A DNA stretch of 64,000 nt from NCBI RefSeq assembly GCF_024713945.1, contig NC_134686.1:2876001-2940000 (forward strand), read 5' to 3'. Both the position numbers and the translations under genes were made by a program. The DNA is from Dermatophagoides farinae (Eukaryota; Arthropoda; Arachnida; Sarcoptiformes; Pyroglyphidae). Below are positions 59,830 to 64,000 of the stretch, piece by piece. A model generated the notes under the pieces. The model did no database searches, had not been told where the DNA came from, and worked only from the letters and a program-made list of their open reading frames with translations. Positions within the stretch are counted from its first letter, which is position 1; every line of letters begins with the position of its first letter.

Positions 59830-62322
59830 TATGACTCTATTATCTCCAACACACACACATACACACACACACTACTAATATGTCAATGCCGTCAAGATTC
59901 TATATAACATAAATGGATACATTTTGCTCCATTCTTAACAACAACAGCAATTTTCGAGAAGATAAAAATTGCAAGTTGAATGAAATGAAGCTTTACCAGA
60001 ATTCTGCTTCAATTTTTATCTCCCGCTCGGTTCGGTAATTGATGGCAATCACAAAACAGTTATCAAATAGTAGACTCTATTTAATAGAGTGAAAAAAAAG
60101 GAATGAAAATGAGTGAAGCAAAAATGATATTAAATGCCTTACTAACTATATCTATCTATCTATCTTTCGTTTTTCACATAATTGAACATAAAGTTTTTCT
60201 CATTCATTCATCCATTTTTTGAACATAAACGTTTTAAATAATTTTTTTTCTTTTTGGATAGTTGAAATTGAGCATTAATTGTCGTGCGCCATTTACCATA
60301 TCATCATTGTAGATATTGTCCATATATCACAATTACAAACATGTGGCCATCCCAACCCCTACCTTTTATACTATTGTATGAGTGTCATTGTTTTTTTTTT
60401 TAGTTTGATTTTTTTCCATTCAAATTAGTTAACGATTACCGAACATCTACAGCCATAGAATTGCGCTTGTCTCAAACTTTATTCAATGACTGTATAAAAT
60501 GCATTGATTGTAACATTTGCATCGTTGTTTAGAATCTATACATTAATAATTCAATGTATGTATGTCTGTATTTTGTGTGTGTGTTGTTGGCTTGTTTTTA
60601 TATGCTATGTTTCTGTTATCTACATTTGTACAGCAGACTAATTTATTTCACTGTGTTTGCTTTTCAAGATTATTCTTGTTTTAACGATTCAACCGAGCAA
60701 AAGAAAAAAAAGAAAAAAGATTTTTCCAATAAATGTGATATTGTGTATTATATTATAGTAGACAATTATAAAACTAGGCAATTATAGTAAAAATTGAGAA
60801 AAAAAAATTCCTACATGGATACAGTAGTGTATATATGAATCGATTCGATCGATCCAAATGAACGTACCAGAATAAAATAAAAAAAAAGAATCGAATGTAA
60901 CTTTTTTTTTGTTTTTTTTTTTTTGTTTTTTTGTTTTTTGTTTTGGTCGAATGATGAAATATTAGTAGTTTTATTAGTTTTGAAAAAAGACAATAATAAT
61001 TTTTTTTTTAAAGTTGAAAACTTAATCCTTGCTATACAAAATAAATTCTTATTTGTTATATATTGTCAATGATGATGATAAATAAACGCAGTGGAGATGT
61101 TGGCTATTTCATTTTTTTTACAGGAATAAAAAAAATTCCTTTATGTAGAAAAAAAAGTGTTGAATATATTGAATATCGTCGAGATATATTCAAAAACAAT
61201 TTAAATTGTCATTGATTATTTGTATTTAGTGTTTAGTGTTTGCAAAAAAAAAACTGGAATTTGTTGGCCGGAAATGGCAACTATTAATAAAATTGACATT
61301 TACAACATATGTAACTTGGCCTAGTAACTAATAAACTATATACTATTATATATAAAATCTAAGCAACATTTTTTTTTCTTTTCTTTCATTTCAAATAATA
61401 ATGATATGTTTAAATGATATTGTTTGTCTGGATATATATCTATATTTGACAATTATGTTATTGACAAGAGAAAAAAAAAATAAACGTATCTACTTTTTTG
61501 GACACATTCCATTTTCGATTTCGGATTCCAATCTTGACAATCTTAATGGCCATCACTATTACCATTATTGCTCACTCTTTCTCTTTTTCTCTGTAACACA
61601 CACACACACTAATTGAACATATCAATGATGGTATAAGATGGCAATGGATGGGGGATTTATGGAATGGAATCGATGATGCTTGTTTGATGCCTTATTGGTC
61701 GGCAGGCCTTAGTTGTCGTTTGTCGATTCTTTTTATCGTTTTTCTCCATTTGATTCTCGACCATTCACTTTACCTTAATTGAATTGTAATATCTGGCCAA
61801 TTCTTTCTCTCTCTCTCTTTTTTTCTCGCAATACACATTTATATGAAACGAGAAAAAAAAGTTCCAGAATGAACAAAATGGGATGAGAAAAGCTTTTATT
61901 ATATCTTTGTAAAGAAGAAAAATAGTTATTAGTGGCTAACAACTGCCAACTAATATATAAACTATATACACGATTCATGTCAATCCATCGTCATTCGTCT
62001 TTTTTTTATACTTAATTGCTAAAGCAATTCATTCATTTTTTTTTTATTCGTCGTTGTTCTGTTGCCATCCATGAGCATTTGATGTTTGGTTGTTATCGTT
62101 GTAATAAACCACCTATAGGACAATACATATTATATTTCATTCACCAAATTTTCAGCAGCAGCAATAGTCCAGAAAAAAATGATACCATCAAAAAAAAAAA
62201 TTGATATCCACTAAAATTTCATTCATCAGTTTAGATTTAGATGGAGTCAACTTACTTTTGATTTTAGTTTTCAGTTTTTTTTATTCGAATCCAATCAATG
62301 AATGAACATGGGCGGAATTCGA

Positions 62323-62330
62323 ATAGATAG

Positions 62331-62368
<38 letters not shown>

Positions 62369-62369
62369 G
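62323..62369. repeat. (TAGA)n(GA)n compound microsatellite
   Basis: Seven TAGA-type tetramers run directly into GA dinucleotides. Confidence 0.95.
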
Positions 62370-64000
62370 TAAAAGGAAAAGGAAAGGCATTCCAAGCAAT
62401 GTAATCCTATTATTAATATATGTATGTGTATCGGTGATAGTAAGAATAATAATCTATAAAATATATTAAATTATACTCTGACTACAAAAGATTTCTTTTT
62501 CATTTCATTTTTTTTTTTGTTCGCTAATTTTTTTTTCTTCATCTCCATCATCATCATTGCATCTTTGTTTGTTATTGTTATTTTTCATTTTTCTCTTTTG
62601 CTCTTTGGTTTATACATATGTCTGTGTACGTTTACTATTACTACTACTACTATTATTATTATTAAATTTATTATCATCATCATCAGAAGAAGAAAAAAAA
62701 TGGCATTTTCCATCTCTCGATTCTTGATTCTAGTGTTGTTCCTATTTCGTTGTTTTTTTCATCATCATCATCATCATTATTATTATTATTGCAATATTGT
62801 ATGTTTGCCTGAAATACAATCGCTGCTGTCATTGATTATGATGATGATGATGATGTGATCATGCACATAGAAATAGAAATAGAGAGAGAGAGAGAAGAAT
62901 GAATTTTCATTTTCATTTTCATAGGCTTAAACATCCAATAGGGTTATGTGTGTGTGTGTGTGTGTGTGTATGAAACAATTTTGGATAATTGTGTTTTTAT
63001 TGTTATTTTTATTTTTTTTTTACATAAAACAGAAAAACAGAAATTTTCAGCATAAAAAATATATATAGAAGGCAAGACAATCTATGGTATATAGCGATAA
63101 TTATGAAATCATTCATTCAATGTTATATCAGTTGGTGTGTGTGTGTGTTTTTTTTTTATTTGGCTGTTAAAGCATTTATATTTAAGCACTTTTTTTCAAA
63201 TCGACATGGCCTAGGCCATGTAATTACTGTTTATAATCATTATATATCAAAAACGTGTACTTTTTTTTCAATTCAATTCATTTCATTATATACAAACAGA
63301 ATGAGCGAGAGAGAGAGAATCTGATGTGTATATATTTTTTTTCAATAGTGCCCATTCTCATTATTCTGAAATTCATTTCTATTGCTGATATGTTTAATTA
63401 TTTGCTGATAGCGCACGAATAATCATCATCAAAAAAAAAACGAAAGAGAATCTAGTCTAGAATTAATATATGTATGAATTTGCCATTGAATAAAAATACT
63501 TTATTCAAACAGAGACATACATAACATGAACGAATTGGAATAGTCCAAATGTTTGCAAACAACAAGTTTTTTTTTTCATCACTAATAATAACATTATATT
63601 AAGGCAAATGGGCAATTGTAGCCGGGTTATTGTTGTTGTTCACTATATATAGTGTGTGTGTGTGTGTATGTGTGAATCGGTACCGTTAATAGAAATAAAA
63701 CACCTTACAATTAAGTGGATGTAATGTTGTTATATGCATTTTCATAAGAAAAAAATTCGAGACTAATGAAATTATATTTTTGTTTCACACATCATCAAAA
63801 TGATTATTATTTACGAATAAACTCTTGTGATGCATGTAATTCATACAATTCCCATGTTTCAGCTGTTGTTGAAAATATTTTGAAAAAGTTTTGGATCATT
63901 TTATGAAAAAAATTCATTCTGGTTAGCAGTGTTTTTGTAACTTATGACAAATATAACAAAAAAAAAATTTTCCCTAATTTTTTTTTGGATTGAAAAAAAT

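Larger units (their letters stand above)
58263..64000. other. long gene-poor stretch to the right edge
   Basis: No open frame here resembles a protein; frames are short and made of T-, ATC-, CA- or GT-rich sequence. It probably includes the 5' regulatory region of the NK-like homeobox gene. Local features are a CAA-rich segment after a TATTTAAG motif near 58,667-58,740, a GGT run (59133-59153), GT/CA runs, a TAGA/GA microsatellite and an 18-bp GC-rich palindrome at 63204-63221. A noncoding RNA or a distant gene's intron cannot be excluded. Confidence 0.5.

Noticed and set aside
59500-59868. 122-codon minus-strand frame
   Set aside because: Mostly Lys/Asn/Thr-His repeats from poly-A and CA/GT runs.
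62517-62858. 113-codon plus-strand frame with hydrophobic stretches
   Set aside because: It is built from T-runs and ATC/TAT triplets, which always translate as Phe/Ile/His/Tyr. No signal-peptide-plus-domain pattern or conserved motif is seen.

Overview
The window is animal nuclear DNA from an arthropod, most likely an acariform (astigmatan, dust-mite-like) mite. The base composition is strongly AT-rich. Most introns are only about 50-80 bp with GT...AG ends, the genes are compact, and the spacers are full of GAT/ATC triplets, CA/GT runs and poly-A/T. The recognisable proteins are conserved metazoan families. Several resemble arthropod forms (daughterless, hillarin, yorkie, Mlc-c). The species call is inference from style; no marker gene proves it. 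I saw no virus-derived element, DNA transposon, LINE or CRISPR array.

Layout, left to right. Positions 1-3801 (-) hold the 5' coding part of an ADAM10/kuzbanian metalloprotease whose catalytic half lies beyond the left edge. Positions 6484-8236 (-) hold a Sel1-repeat protein resembling DELE1. Positions 10028-17756 (-) hold the complete E-protein gene daughterless, nine coding exons with a 3.8-kb first intron that appears to contain a second promoter. Positions 20033-22107 (-) hold CCDC22. Positions 22311-22410 (+) are a tRNA-Asp(GTC) gene interrupted by a 28-nt intron. Positions 22772-24369 (-) hold an HSF-domain transcription factor, divergent from a ubiquitin-specific protease (24736-26088, +). 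A compact plus-strand block follows: a short DCTPP1-like pyrophosphatase, an unrecognised type I membrane glycoprotein, and a very small MEOX-like homeobox gene. WDR24 (29462-32371, -, intronless) converges on the homeobox gene with a 19-bp gap and diverges from CHERP (32715-36147, +, 11 exons). TMEM8/PGAP6 (37328-41110, -) is followed by an intronless yorkie/YAP gene (43887-45566, +), hillarin (47626-51887, +), PCID2 (52163-53434, -), an AGPAT acyltransferase (53875-55218, +), a non-muscle essential myosin light chain (55350-55991, -) and an NK-like homeobox gene (56822-58262, -). From 58263 to the right edge I see no convincing gene.

For multi-exon genes I chained exons by splice-site phase. 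In every complete gene the summed exons give a whole number of codons with no internal stop, which supports the models. The genes do not form an operon. They are a mixture of signalling and transcription factors (ADAM10, daughterless, yorkie, HSF, two homeobox genes) and housekeeping genes (WDR24/GATOR2, CCDC22/Commander, PCID2/TREX-2, CHERP/splicing, AGPAT/lipid synthesis, USP, DCTPP1). Recurrent tight arrangements are head-to-head pairs with 340-440 bp between start codons (HSF/USP, WDR24/CHERP, PCID2/AGPAT) and tail-to-tail pairs with very short gaps (MEOX/WDR24, AGPAT/Mlc-c, hillarin/PCID2).
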